This document shows, in pieces, positions 53,898 through 63,508 of a stretch of DNA of 64,000 bases; position 1 is the first letter of the stretch; the number at the start of each line of letters is the position of its first letter. The translations under genes were made by a program, and so were the position numbers. Origin of the DNA: Dyella_B jejuensis (GTDB taxonomy: Bacteria > Pseudomonadota > Gammaproteobacteria > Xanthomonadales > Rhodanobacteraceae); NCBI RefSeq assembly GCF_044904675.1, contig NZ_JADIKJ010000005.1:62001-126000 (forward strand), given 5' to 3'. The notes under the pieces were generated by a model that was given only the letters and a program-made list of their open reading frames with translations, did not search any database and had not been told where the DNA came from.

Positions 53898-56186
53898 ATG
53901 GATGTCTCCCACCTGATTGATTCGCTCAACGATGCGCAACGCGAAGCCGTCTGCGCACCGCCCGGCCACTACCTGGTGCTGGCCGGCGCCGGCTCCGGCA
54001 AAACCCGCGTGCTGACACACCGTATCGGCTGGCTCAACCAGGTCGAGCACGTGCCGCCGTGGGCGATTCTCGCCGTCACGTTCACCAACAAGGCTTCCGG
54101 CGAGATGCGCGCGCGCCTGGAGCAGCTCATCCCAGGCGGCACGCAGGGCCTCACCGTGGGCACGTTCCACGGCATCGCGCATCGCCTGCTGCGCCGGCAC
54201 TGGCGCGAAGCGGGGCTACCGGAAAGCTTCCAGATCCTGGACGCCGACGACCAGCAGCGGCTGGTCAAGCGCGTGGTCGCGGGCCTGGGCCTGGATGAGG
54301 CGCGTTTTCCGCCGCGCCAGGCCGCATGGCAGATCAACAGCTGGAAGGACGAAGGCAAGCGCGCGGAGAACATCGAGCACGGCCAGCATCCGGTCACGCG
54401 CACGCTGGTGCAGATCTACCAGGCGTATGAGGATGCCTGCCGCCGTGCCGGCCTGGTGGATTTTGCCGAACTGCTGCTGCGCGCGCACGAACTCTGGCTG
54501 AAGCAGCCGGCGATCCTGGAGCACTACCAGCAACGCTGGCGCTACCTGCTGATCGACGAATTCCAGGACACCAATGCGTTGCAATACGCATGGATCCGCG
54601 TACTGGCCGGCAGCACCGGCCAGGTGTTCGTAGTCGGCGACGACGATCAGGCCATCTACGGCTGGCGTGGCGCCAAGGTGGAAAACGTGCAGCAGTTCCT
54701 GCGCGATTTTCCCGGCGCGCGCACCATCAAGCTGGAACAGAACTATCGCTCCACCTCGAACATCCTGAAGGCCGCCAACAGCGTGATCGAACGCAACGGC
54801 GGCCGCCTCGGCAAGCAATTGTGGACCGCCGGCGAGGAAGGCGAACGCATTGCCGTCTACGCCGCCTACAACGAACAGGACGAGGCGCGCTTCGTGATCG
54901 AGCGCATCCGCGAATACATCGCCGAACACGGCGAGGCGAAAGACTGCGCGATCCTCTATCGCTCCAACGCGCAATCGCGCAACTTTGAAGAGCAGCTGAT
55001 CCAGCACGACATTCCGTACCGCGTCTACGGCGGCCTGCGCTTTTTCGAGCGCGCGGAAATCAAGGATGCATTGTCCTACCTGCGCCTTACCGCCAATCGC
55101 CACGATGACGCGGCCTTCGAGCGCGCGGTGAACACGCCGCCACGCGGCATCGGCGACCGCACACTGGATGTACTGCGCCGGCGCGCGCGCAACGAAAGGA
55201 TGTCGATGTGGGAGGCGGCGCTAAGCGAGTTGTCGATGGGCAATGAACTGGCGGGGCGCGCGAAGAACGCGGTCAAAGGCTTTCTCTCGATGATCGACGA
55301 GATGGCCCACGCTTTCGCTCCCTCTCCCCCGCGGGGAGAGGGCTGGAGTGAGGAGCTGGGCTTGCCGAAAGACTCCGCTCCGGACAACCCCTCACCCAAC
55401 CCTCTCCCCGGCGGGGAGAGGGCTAATGCTGTACTGCCTTTGGCCGAACAGATCGACCACGCCATCGTGCAATCGGGCCTGCGCGAGTTCTACGAAAAGG
55501 ACAGCCGCGGCAATGCCGAATCGCGGGTGGAAAACCTGGACGAATTGGTCAACGTCGCCAGCCGTTTCGAGATGACGCCGGACGATATCGAGGCCGGCTT
55601 GAACGAACTGTCCGCCTTCCTTTCGCACGCGGCGCTGGAAGCCGGCGAAGGCCAGGGCGAATCGTGGGACAACTGCGTGCAGCTGATGACGCTGCATTCG
55701 GCCAAGGGCCTGGAATTTCCGCTGGTGTTCCTGGTCGGGCTGGAAGAAGGCTTGTTCCCGAGCCAGCGTTCAATCGAAGACGAAGGCCGCCTGGAAGAAG
55801 AACGCCGGCTCGCCTATGTCGGCATCACCCGCGCGCGCGAACGGTTGGTGATCAGTCATGCCGAATCGCGGCGCATGCACGGCTCGGAAATGCTGGCGCG
55901 ACCGTCGCGCTTCCTCGGCGAAGTGCCGCCGTCGCTGGTCGACGAGGTCCGGCCGCGCGTGCAGGTAAGCCGTCCCCTCTATGCCGGCCGTTTCGCCGCA
56001 ACGCCGCCGTCGCTGAAAGAAGACCTGCCGGTGAAGCTCGGGCAGCGCGTCAGCCATCCGAGCTTTGGCGAAGGCGTGGTAGTCAGCGCCGAAGGCAGTG
56101 GCGCGCATACGCGCCTGCAGGTCAATTTCGAAAGTGCCGGCAGCAAATGGCTGGTGGCTGCCTACGCCAAGCTCACGCCGCTCTAG
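53898..56186 (+). CDS. uvrD: DNA helicase II (UvrD) with a translated repeat insert
   Basis: UvrD is a 3'-5' superfamily 1 helicase of nucleotide excision and mismatch repair. The 762-residue protein has LAGAGSGKTRVLTHRI (Walker A), FTNKASGEMRARLE, LLIDEFQDTNALQYAW (Walker B), VVGDDDQAIYGWRGA, EQNYRSTSNIL, VQLMTLHSAKGLEFP, YVGITRARERL and the C-terminal tudor-like GQRVSHPSFGEGVVVSAEG. Residues about 472-511 (APSPPRGEG to NPLPGGERAN) come from two REP-like repeats in the gene and add about 40 residues to the 720 of E. coli UvrD. The insert lies between motifs and may be a tolerated surface loop. The ATG at 53898 matches the family start. Confidence 0.96.
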   Translation: MDVSHLIDSLNDAQREAVCAPPGHYLVLAGAGSGKTRVLTHRIGWLNQVEHVPPWAILAVTFTNKASGEMRARLEQLIPGGTQGLTVGTFHGIAHRLLRRHWREAGLPESFQILDADDQQRLVKRVVAGLGLDEARFPPRQAAWQINSWKDEGKRAENIEHGQHPVTRTLVQIYQAYEDACRRAGLVDFAELLLRAHELWLKQPAILEHYQQRWRYLLIDEFQDTNALQYAWIRVLAGSTGQVFVVGDDDQAIYGWRGAKVENVQQFLRDFPGARTIKLEQNYRSTSNILKAANSVIERNGGRLGKQLWTAGEEGERIAVYAAYNEQDEARFVIERIREYIAEHGEAKDCAILYRSNAQSRNFEEQLIQHDIPYRVYGGLRFFERAEIKDALSYLRLTANRHDDAAFERAVNTPPRGIGDRTLDVLRRRARNERMSMWEAALSELSMGNELAGRAKNAVKGFLSMIDEMAHAFAPSPPRGEGWSEELGLPKDSAPDNPSPNPLPGGERANAVLPLAEQIDHAIVQSGLREFYEKDSRGNAESRVENLDELVNVASRFEMTPDDIEAGLNELSAFLSHAALEAGEGQGESWDNCVQLMTLHSAKGLEFPLVFLVGLEEGLFPSQRSIEDEGRLEEERRLAYVGITRARERLVISHAESRRMHGSEMLARPSRFLGEVPPSLVDEVRPRVQVSRPLYAGRFAATPPSLKEDLPVKLGQRVSHPSFGEGVVVSAEGSGAHTRLQVNFESAGSKWLVAAYAKLTPL
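55314..55430. repeat. Inverted pair of REP-like elements inside uvrD
   Basis: Two hairpins, CCCTCTCCCC-CGC-GGGGAGAGGG (55320-55342) and CCCTCTCCCC-GGC-GGGGAGAGGG (55400-55422), are flanked on their inner sides by GGCTGGAGTGAGG and CCTCACCCAACC. The two units are thus inverted copies, like a BIME. The pair lies in frame in uvrD. Single units with the same stem occur at 58829 and 60995. Confidence 0.9.
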
Positions 56187-56199
56187 CGAGGCTGTCTCG

Positions 56200-56778
56200 A
56201 TGAGTGACCAGCCCATCCTCGAGCGCCGCCGCGAACTCGGCCAATTCCACCGCCGCCTGCAAGACGTCTATCAGCGCCTGCCCTGGAGCCATCGGCTGGT
56301 AAACGGCCTGTCGATGGCGTTGCAGGCACTGGCCGGCGCCAGCCTCGGTTACGGGCTGGGCTTGCTGCTGCATACGCAGCAAGCTTTCTGGGGCGCCCTT
56401 ACCGCCATCGCAGTCACTCAGCAGACCTACCTGGATACGCGCAAATCCTCGCGCGACCAGGTGATCGGCGCGGCGATCGGCGGTGTCATCGCGATGATCG
56501 GCTCGTATCTGGCGCAAGACAATTACCTGGCCTACGCGCTGACCATGGCCGCGGCGATCGTGCTGTGCTGGTGCTTCAACATCGGCAACGCCGGCAAGCT
56601 CAGCGCCACGACTGTCACCATCGTGATGCTGGTACCGCATACCGGCGCTTTCTGGACGATCGCGCTCACGCGCCTGGGCGAAGTCACCCTCGGTATCGCC
56701 AGCGCGCTGCTGGTCACCGGCCTGGCGCACAAGCTGGAAACCCATTGGTTTGGCGACAGCCAGGATGCCGCCAACTGA
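56200..56778 (+). CDS. FUSC family membrane protein
   Basis: This 192-residue inner-membrane protein has about five or six hydrophobic helices and resembles the aromatic-acid exporter/FUSC family (LVNGLSMALQALAGASLGYG, AFWGALTAIAVTQQTYLDTR, RDQVIGAAIGGVIAMIGSYL). It is shorter than full-length exporters, which usually carry two such units or a soluble domain. A transport role is likely, but the substrate is unknown. It starts 13 bases after the uvrD stop, so it is probably co-transcribed. Confidence 0.82.
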   Translation: MSDQPILERRRELGQFHRRLQDVYQRLPWSHRLVNGLSMALQALAGASLGYGLGLLLHTQQAFWGALTAIAVTQQTYLDTRKSSRDQVIGAAIGGVIAMIGSYLAQDNYLAYALTMAAAIVLCWCFNIGNAGKLSATTVTIVMLVPHTGAFWTIALTRLGEVTLGIASALLVTGLAHKLETHWFGDSQDAAN

Positions 56779-56831
56779 ACGGCGATGGCCTATGATCGGC
56801 GGGAACGCCGCCTGATCCAGGACAAACACGG

Positions 56832-58751
56832 ATGGCCAAGCTGGTCCCTACCCGCAACAGCTGCCTTGCACGCATGCAGGCCGGCGAGAAGCGCTTTTCC
56901 GAACGGCTGGAACAGAAGCTCGAAAACGATTACCTGCTTTGGTACGACGTGCCCATCGGCCCGCGCCAGTGCCGTCCCGATTTTGCCGTATTCCATCCCA
57001 GGCGCGGCTTGCTGGTGCTGGAGGTCAAGGACTGGAAAGCGGAAACCATCACTGGCGCCGACAAGACCCAGTTCACGCTCATCACCGGCCAGGGCGCAAC
57101 CAAAACGCACAATCCGCTGCTGCAGGCACGCGCGTATGCACTGGAAATCAAGGTGCTGCTGGAACGCGATCCGGCGCTGCGCCACCCGGCCAGCCATCGC
57201 CACGCCGGACACATGGTCATGCCCTGGGCCTATGGGGTGGTGCTCAGCAACATCAGCCGCAAGCAATTCAGCGACGGCCAGCTGGATGAAGTGATTCCCG
57301 GACATCTGGTGATCTGCCGCGATGAGATGGTCGAGACGGTCGATCCGGAAGCGTTCCAGCAGCGGCTATGGGCGATGTTCGTGCAAGCCTTTCCCTGCGC
57401 GCTGACCCTGCCGCAGATCGATCGCATCCGCTGGCACATGTTTCCGGAGTTGCGCGTGGAATGGGGCGAGGGGCAATTCGGCCTGCCCTACGACAACGAG
57501 CAGCCGGCTCCCGCGCCGATCGCCATCCCCGATCTCATCCGCGTGATGGACACGCAACAGGAACAGCTGGCGCGCTCGCTGGGCGACGAGCACCGCATCA
57601 TCCATGGCGTGGCCGGCTCCGGCAAGACCATGATCCTGGGCTATCGCGCCATCCACCTGGCGCGCTCGCTGGCCAAGCCGATCCTGATCCTCTGTTACAA
57701 CAAGACCCTCGCGGCACGCCTGGACCAATTGATGGGCGAGCGCGGCCTGAGCGACAAGGTACAGGTCTACAACTTCCACAAATGGTGCCGGAAGATGCTG
57801 GACGCCTACCATGTGCCGCTGCCGGCACAGGGCGACGGATTTTTCGAGGGCATGATCGAGCATGTGATGGATGGCGTCGAACGCGGCCAGATTCCGCGCT
57901 TCCAATACGGCGCGGTGCTGATCGACGAGGGTCACGATTTCGAGCCGGCCTGGTATCGGCTGATCGTGCAAATGGTCGATCCGCAAACCAACGCGCTGCT
58001 GGTGCTTTACGACGATGCGCAGAACATCTACGGCAAGCCCGGCCGCGCCAAGTTCACCTGGAAAAGCGTGGGCGTGCAGGCGCAGGGACGCACCACCATC
58101 CTGCGCATCAACTATCGCAACACGCTGGAAATCCTGTCGGTGGCGCGCCGCTTCGCCCACGAACTGCTTGACGAACGACCGGATGAAGACGATGGCGTGC
58201 CGCTGGTCGCACCCGAAAGCGCCGGGCGGCGCGGCGCGGTGCCCGAACTGATCCGCACTGAAAACGCCGACGCGCAACTTCGCGCCGTGGTCGATCGGCT
58301 GCGTCACGAACACGAACGCGGACGGCGCTTGTCGGAGATGGCGGTGATCTACCGCAACGGCTGGGAAGGCCAGCAGATGCACCAGGCCTTGAAGCAGGCG
58401 GGCCTGGCCAGCCGGGTGGCCGACACGCGGGGCAAAAGCTCGCTATTCAGCGCCGAGGACAGCGTGAAGCTGGTGACGATGCATTCCAGCAAGGGACTGG
58501 AATTTCCACTGGTCGTCATTCCGGGTCTCGGCGCACTGCCCAAGCAAGGCCAGGATGAAGCCGAGGAAGCGCGGCTGCTGTACGTCGCCATGACGCGCGC
58601 CACCGAACAGCTGGTGCTGATCCATCATGAGGAATCGGTGTTCAGCGCGCGCATCCGCGCCTCGATCAACGATATCCAGGCGCAGCTGGGTGAACCGGCG
58701 GGCCGTCCCGGCGCCATCGTGTCCGCCTGCCAGGGATGCTCGCCGGGATGA
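56832..58751 (+). CDS. NERD-domain UvrD-type helicase
   Basis: This 639-residue protein has an N-terminal NERD nuclease-related domain (residues about 15-130: GEKRFSERLEQKL, PIGPRQCRPDFAVFHP, LVLEVKDWKAET with the D-ExK-type acidic/basic residues). It is followed by a superfamily 1 helicase core with HGVAGSGKTMILGYRAIHLA, VLIDEGHDFEPAW, LLVLYDDAQNIYGK, RINYRNTLEIL, VTMHSSKGLEFPLV and YVAMTRATEQLVL. The set suggests a single-strand DNA translocase coupled to a nuclease, used in repair or defence; neither is shown. It lies 53 bases after the FUSC gene and has no ribosome site that I can call. The C-terminus ends in Cys/Gly-rich CQGCSPG. Confidence 0.9.
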   Translation: MAKLVPTRNSCLARMQAGEKRFSERLEQKLENDYLLWYDVPIGPRQCRPDFAVFHPRRGLLVLEVKDWKAETITGADKTQFTLITGQGATKTHNPLLQARAYALEIKVLLERDPALRHPASHRHAGHMVMPWAYGVVLSNISRKQFSDGQLDEVIPGHLVICRDEMVETVDPEAFQQRLWAMFVQAFPCALTLPQIDRIRWHMFPELRVEWGEGQFGLPYDNEQPAPAPIAIPDLIRVMDTQQEQLARSLGDEHRIIHGVAGSGKTMILGYRAIHLARSLAKPILILCYNKTLAARLDQLMGERGLSDKVQVYNFHKWCRKMLDAYHVPLPAQGDGFFEGMIEHVMDGVERGQIPRFQYGAVLIDEGHDFEPAWYRLIVQMVDPQTNALLVLYDDAQNIYGKPGRAKFTWKSVGVQAQGRTTILRINYRNTLEILSVARRFAHELLDERPDEDDGVPLVAPESAGRRGAVPELIRTENADAQLRAVVDRLRHEHERGRRLSEMAVIYRNGWEGQQMHQALKQAGLASRVADTRGKSSLFSAEDSVKLVTMHSSKGLEFPLVVIPGLGALPKQGQDEAEEARLLYVAMTRATEQLVLIHHEESVFSARIRASINDIQAQLGEPAGRPGAIVSACQGCSPG

Positions 58752-58816
58752 AGCAACTGCGAGAGCATGTTGCGCGAGTTTCATACGGTAGCGATGGCTG
58801 CTCTTCGCAAGCATGT

Positions 58817-58852
58817 CCCCTCAACCAACCCTCTCCCCGCAGGGGAGAGGGC
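58817..58852. repeat. REP-like element, single unit
   Basis: CCCTCTCCCC-GCA-GGGGAGAGGG (58829-58851), preceded by CCCCTCAACCAA, is the same family as the pair inside uvrD. It lies in the 216-base gap before the kdp operon. Confidence 0.9.
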
Positions 58853-58967
58853 TAAAAAGCGAAGCTCCGAAAAATTTACGTGTTCTATACGCGCAGCGGG
58901 ATTTTCGCTACCCGTTTCTTATGCGCCGCTCCTTACAGTGCGCAGCTGTAAGCATCGAGCGATATCC

Positions 58968-59060
58968 ATGGACGTCATCTACCTGCTTTTCGGCTTCGTG
59001 CTGGCCGCGGCCACGCTGGGCTTCCTGTTGCTTTGCGACCGCCTCGGCCCGCGTCACTGA
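58968..59060 (+). CDS. Small KdpF-like hydrophobic peptide upstream of kdpF
   Basis: This 30-residue ORF (DVIYLLFGFVLAAATLGFLL and a CDRLGPRH tail) encodes one membrane helix, the size of KdpF. It lies 39 bases before the peptide that I call KdpF. GAGCGA is a weak ribosome site. Similar small ORFs stand before kdpF in other proteobacteria as far as I remember, but I cannot confirm it. Confidence 0.6.
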   Translation: MDVIYLLFGFVLAAATLGFLLLCDRLGPRH

Positions 59061-59099
59061 CCACGCACGCCGCCGAGCCTCCCTGACGGAGCAAATTCC

Positions 59100-59192
59100 A
59101 TGAACTTTTTCTACGGACTGGCCGCCACCGTCGCGGTGGCCTTGACGGGCTACCTGTGCGTGGCGTTGTTGAAACCGGAGTGGTTCGAATGA
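59100..59192 (+). CDS. kdpF: Potassium-ATPase subunit KdpF
   Basis: This 30-residue hydrophobic peptide (NFFYGLAATVAVALTGYLCV, ending ALLKPEWFE) has the size and ending of KdpF, which stabilises the KdpABC complex. Its stop overlaps the kdpA start in an ATGA arrangement, so the two are translationally coupled. It is too short for the usual gene-calling limits. Confidence 0.88.
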   Translation: MNFFYGLAATVAVALTGYLCVALLKPEWFE

Positions 59193-60967
59193 CCGCCAAC
59201 GATGTTATCCAGATCGGGATTTACCTGGTGGTCCTGCTGCTGCTCGTCAAGCCGATGGGCTGTTATATGGCGCGGGTATACGCCGACCGGCCCAACCGGG
59301 TAACCCGGCTTGGGCACGGCTTGGAACACGCCATTTATCGCCTTTGCGGCATCGATGCCGACGAAGACATGGGGTGGAAGCGCTATGCGATCGCCATGCT
59401 GCTGTTCAACGTGTGCGGGATGCTGGCGGTCTATGCCTTCCAGCGCATGCAGGCATGGCTGCCGCTCAATCCGCAACATTTCCCGGCGCCGAGCCCGGAT
59501 CTGTCGATCAATACGGCCATCAGCTTTATTACCAATACCAACTGGCAGGCGTATGCCGGCGAGTCGGCGATGAGCTACCTGACGCAGATGGCGGCGCTGG
59601 CGGTGCAGAATTTCCTGTCCGCCGCGACCGGCATCGCCGTGTTGCTGGCGGTCGTGCGCGGCTTTGCGCGCAAGACCGCGCGCGGTGTCGGCAATGTCTG
59701 GGTCGACCTGACGCGCACCACGTTATACGTGTTGCTGCCGCTGTCGTTCCTGCTCGCCCTGCTGCTGGTATCGCAAGGCGTGATCCAGAACGTCAGGCCG
59801 TATGTCGATGTACCCGTGCTGCAAGCAAGCACCTATATCGAACCGGTGAAGGATGCCGCCGGCCACGACGCGAACCGGATCGAACCCGTCACCACCCAGG
59901 TGCTGCCAATGGGCCCGGCCGCCTCGCAGGTCGCGATCAAGATGCTGGGAACCAATGGTGGCGGCTTCTTCGGCGCCAACTCGGCACATCCCTATGAGAA
60001 CCCGACGCCGCTGTCCAACTTCCTGCAGATGCTGGCGATCTTGCTGATTCCCGCCAGCCTCTGCATCACCTTTGGCGAGATGGTGGGCGACCGCCGCCAG
60101 GGCTGGGCCATGCTTGCCGCCATGCTGGTGATTTTCATCCCGTTGACGGTTGGCCTCACCGCCGCGGAGCAGGCCGGCAATCCGATCCTGCACGGTCTGT
60201 CGATCGACCAGCACGCCTCGGTGCTGCAATCGGGCGGCAATATGGAAGGCAAGGAAACACGCTTCGGCATCGCGTCCAGCAGCTTGTTCGCCGCCATTAC
60301 CACGGCCGCTTCCTGCGGCGCGGTGAATGCCATGCACGATTCGCTGACACCGCTCGGCGGCCTCGTACCGCTGTGGCTGATGCAGCTGGGCGAGGTGATC
60401 TTCGGCGGCGTGGGTTCGGGCCTGTACGGCATGCTCGCCTTCGCGGTGGTGGCGGTGTTCATCGCCGGCCTGATGGTGGGCCGCACGCCGGAGTACCTCG
60501 GCAAGAAAATCGAAGCCTACGAAATGAAGATGGCCAGCCTGGCGGTGCTGATTCCCTGCGCGCTGGTAGTGATCTGCACGGCGATTGCAGTGATGACGCC
60601 AGCAGCCACCGCGACGGCGGGCAATCCCGGCGCGCATGGTTTCAGCGAAATGCTCTACGCCGTAACGTCTGCCGCCAACAACAATGGCAGTGCATTCGGG
60701 GGCCTGTCTGCCGACATTCCGTTCTGGAACGTGATGTTGGGCGCATGCATGTTCCTGGCGCGCTTCACGCTCGCGATCGCGATGCTGGCGATGGCCGGCG
60801 CGCTGGCCGCGAAGAAGCATGTCCCTGCTTCAGCCGGCACGTTGCCCACGCATACGCCGCTGTTCGTCACCTTGCTGGCCTGCGTGGTGATCATCGTCGG
60901 CGCACTGACCTTCCTGCCCGCACTCGCGCTGGGCCCGATCGCCGAATACCTGATGTCGGCGCACTGA
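59189..60967 (+). CDS. kdpA: Potassium-transporting ATPase subunit KdpA
   Basis: KdpA is the channel-like subunit that selects and passes potassium in the high-affinity ATP-driven Kdp pump. The 592-residue protein has about ten helices and the selectivity-loop pattern TNTNWQAYAGES, GTNGGGFFGANSAHPYENP, TTAASCGAVNAMHDSLTPLG and SAANNNGSAFGG, one for each repeat. E. coli KdpA has 557. The ATG at 59189 overlaps the kdpF stop by four bases and matches the family start. kdpB is 190 bases downstream, unusually far for this operon, with a REP-like element in between. Confidence 0.96.
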   Translation: MTANDVIQIGIYLVVLLLLVKPMGCYMARVYADRPNRVTRLGHGLEHAIYRLCGIDADEDMGWKRYAIAMLLFNVCGMLAVYAFQRMQAWLPLNPQHFPAPSPDLSINTAISFITNTNWQAYAGESAMSYLTQMAALAVQNFLSAATGIAVLLAVVRGFARKTARGVGNVWVDLTRTTLYVLLPLSFLLALLLVSQGVIQNVRPYVDVPVLQASTYIEPVKDAAGHDANRIEPVTTQVLPMGPAASQVAIKMLGTNGGGFFGANSAHPYENPTPLSNFLQMLAILLIPASLCITFGEMVGDRRQGWAMLAAMLVIFIPLTVGLTAAEQAGNPILHGLSIDQHASVLQSGGNMEGKETRFGIASSSLFAAITTAASCGAVNAMHDSLTPLGGLVPLWLMQLGEVIFGGVGSGLYGMLAFAVVAVFIAGLMVGRTPEYLGKKIEAYEMKMASLAVLIPCALVVICTAIAVMTPAATATAGNPGAHGFSEMLYAVTSAANNNGSAFGGLSADIPFWNVMLGACMFLARFTLAIAMLAMAGALAAKKHVPASAGTLPTHTPLFVTLLACVVIIVGALTFLPALALGPIAEYLMSAH

Positions 60968-60992
60968 TCAACTTCTTCTTCCCGCCAGCCAA

Positions 60993-61030
60993 CTCCCTCT
61001 CCCCTCCGGGGAGAGGGCTGGAGTGAGGGG
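60993..61030. repeat. REP-like element between kdpA and kdpB
   Basis: CCCTCTCCCC-TCC-GGGGAGAGGG (60995-61017) is followed by GGCTGGAGTGAGGGG, which matches the left unit in uvrD. It lies in the 190-base gap between kdpA and kdpB and could affect the relative expression of the two. Confidence 0.9.
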
Positions 61031-61157
61031 AAGACTCGCAGAAAATTCCAACCGGCAGACAAGGTCTCACAAGCTTTTTTAGCTTCGCAATAACCGGCTG
61101 ATTCGCAAAGCGGCCCTCCCCTCGGGGCCGCGAGAAACCATCCTGGAGTTGGTGCAC

Positions 61158-63230
<2,073 letters not shown>

Positions 63231-63240
63231 GGAGGCTGCC

Positions 63241-63444
63241 ATGCAAATCCTGAAACTGTCCGTCTCGCTGCCCGATGCCATCCATCCGCATATGGAACTG
63301 CGCGTCTCGTCCGGCGACTCCGATTGCGGCGTGGTGATCGAGTTACCGCTACGCGCCCAGGCCAGGGCGGACACCAGCTCCGCATTCGATACGCCGATCA
63401 CGCTGGGAGACGAATACGTGCTCGGTGGCTATGCCGGCATCTGA
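63241..63444 (+). CDS. Unknown 67-residue protein in the kdp operon
   Basis: This ORF starts 10 bases after the kdpB stop, with GGAGG seven bases ahead, so it is probably translated. The sequence is polar (LKLSVSLPDAIHPHMELRVS, then GVVIELPLRAQARADTSSAF) and has no signal peptide or membrane helix. I do not recognise a family. The BBP2-type porin gene follows 64 bases later. Its position between kdpB and a porin suggests a role in or beside the Kdp complex, which is inference. Confidence 0.6.
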   Translation: MQILKLSVSLPDAIHPHMELRVSSGDSDCGVVIELPLRAQARADTSSAFDTPITLGDEYVLGGYAGI

Positions 63445-63508
63445 CTAACCATTCGAGGTGCGTGCCGGACGATTCCGCTCCGGCCACGGCCCTGTCTGAG
63501 AGGATGAT

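Noticed and set aside
55314..61030. CRISPR-like array from repeated CCCTCTCCCC hairpins
   Set aside because: The units are unevenly spaced, lie inside and between genes, and are inverted; they fit REP elements, not a CRISPR array.
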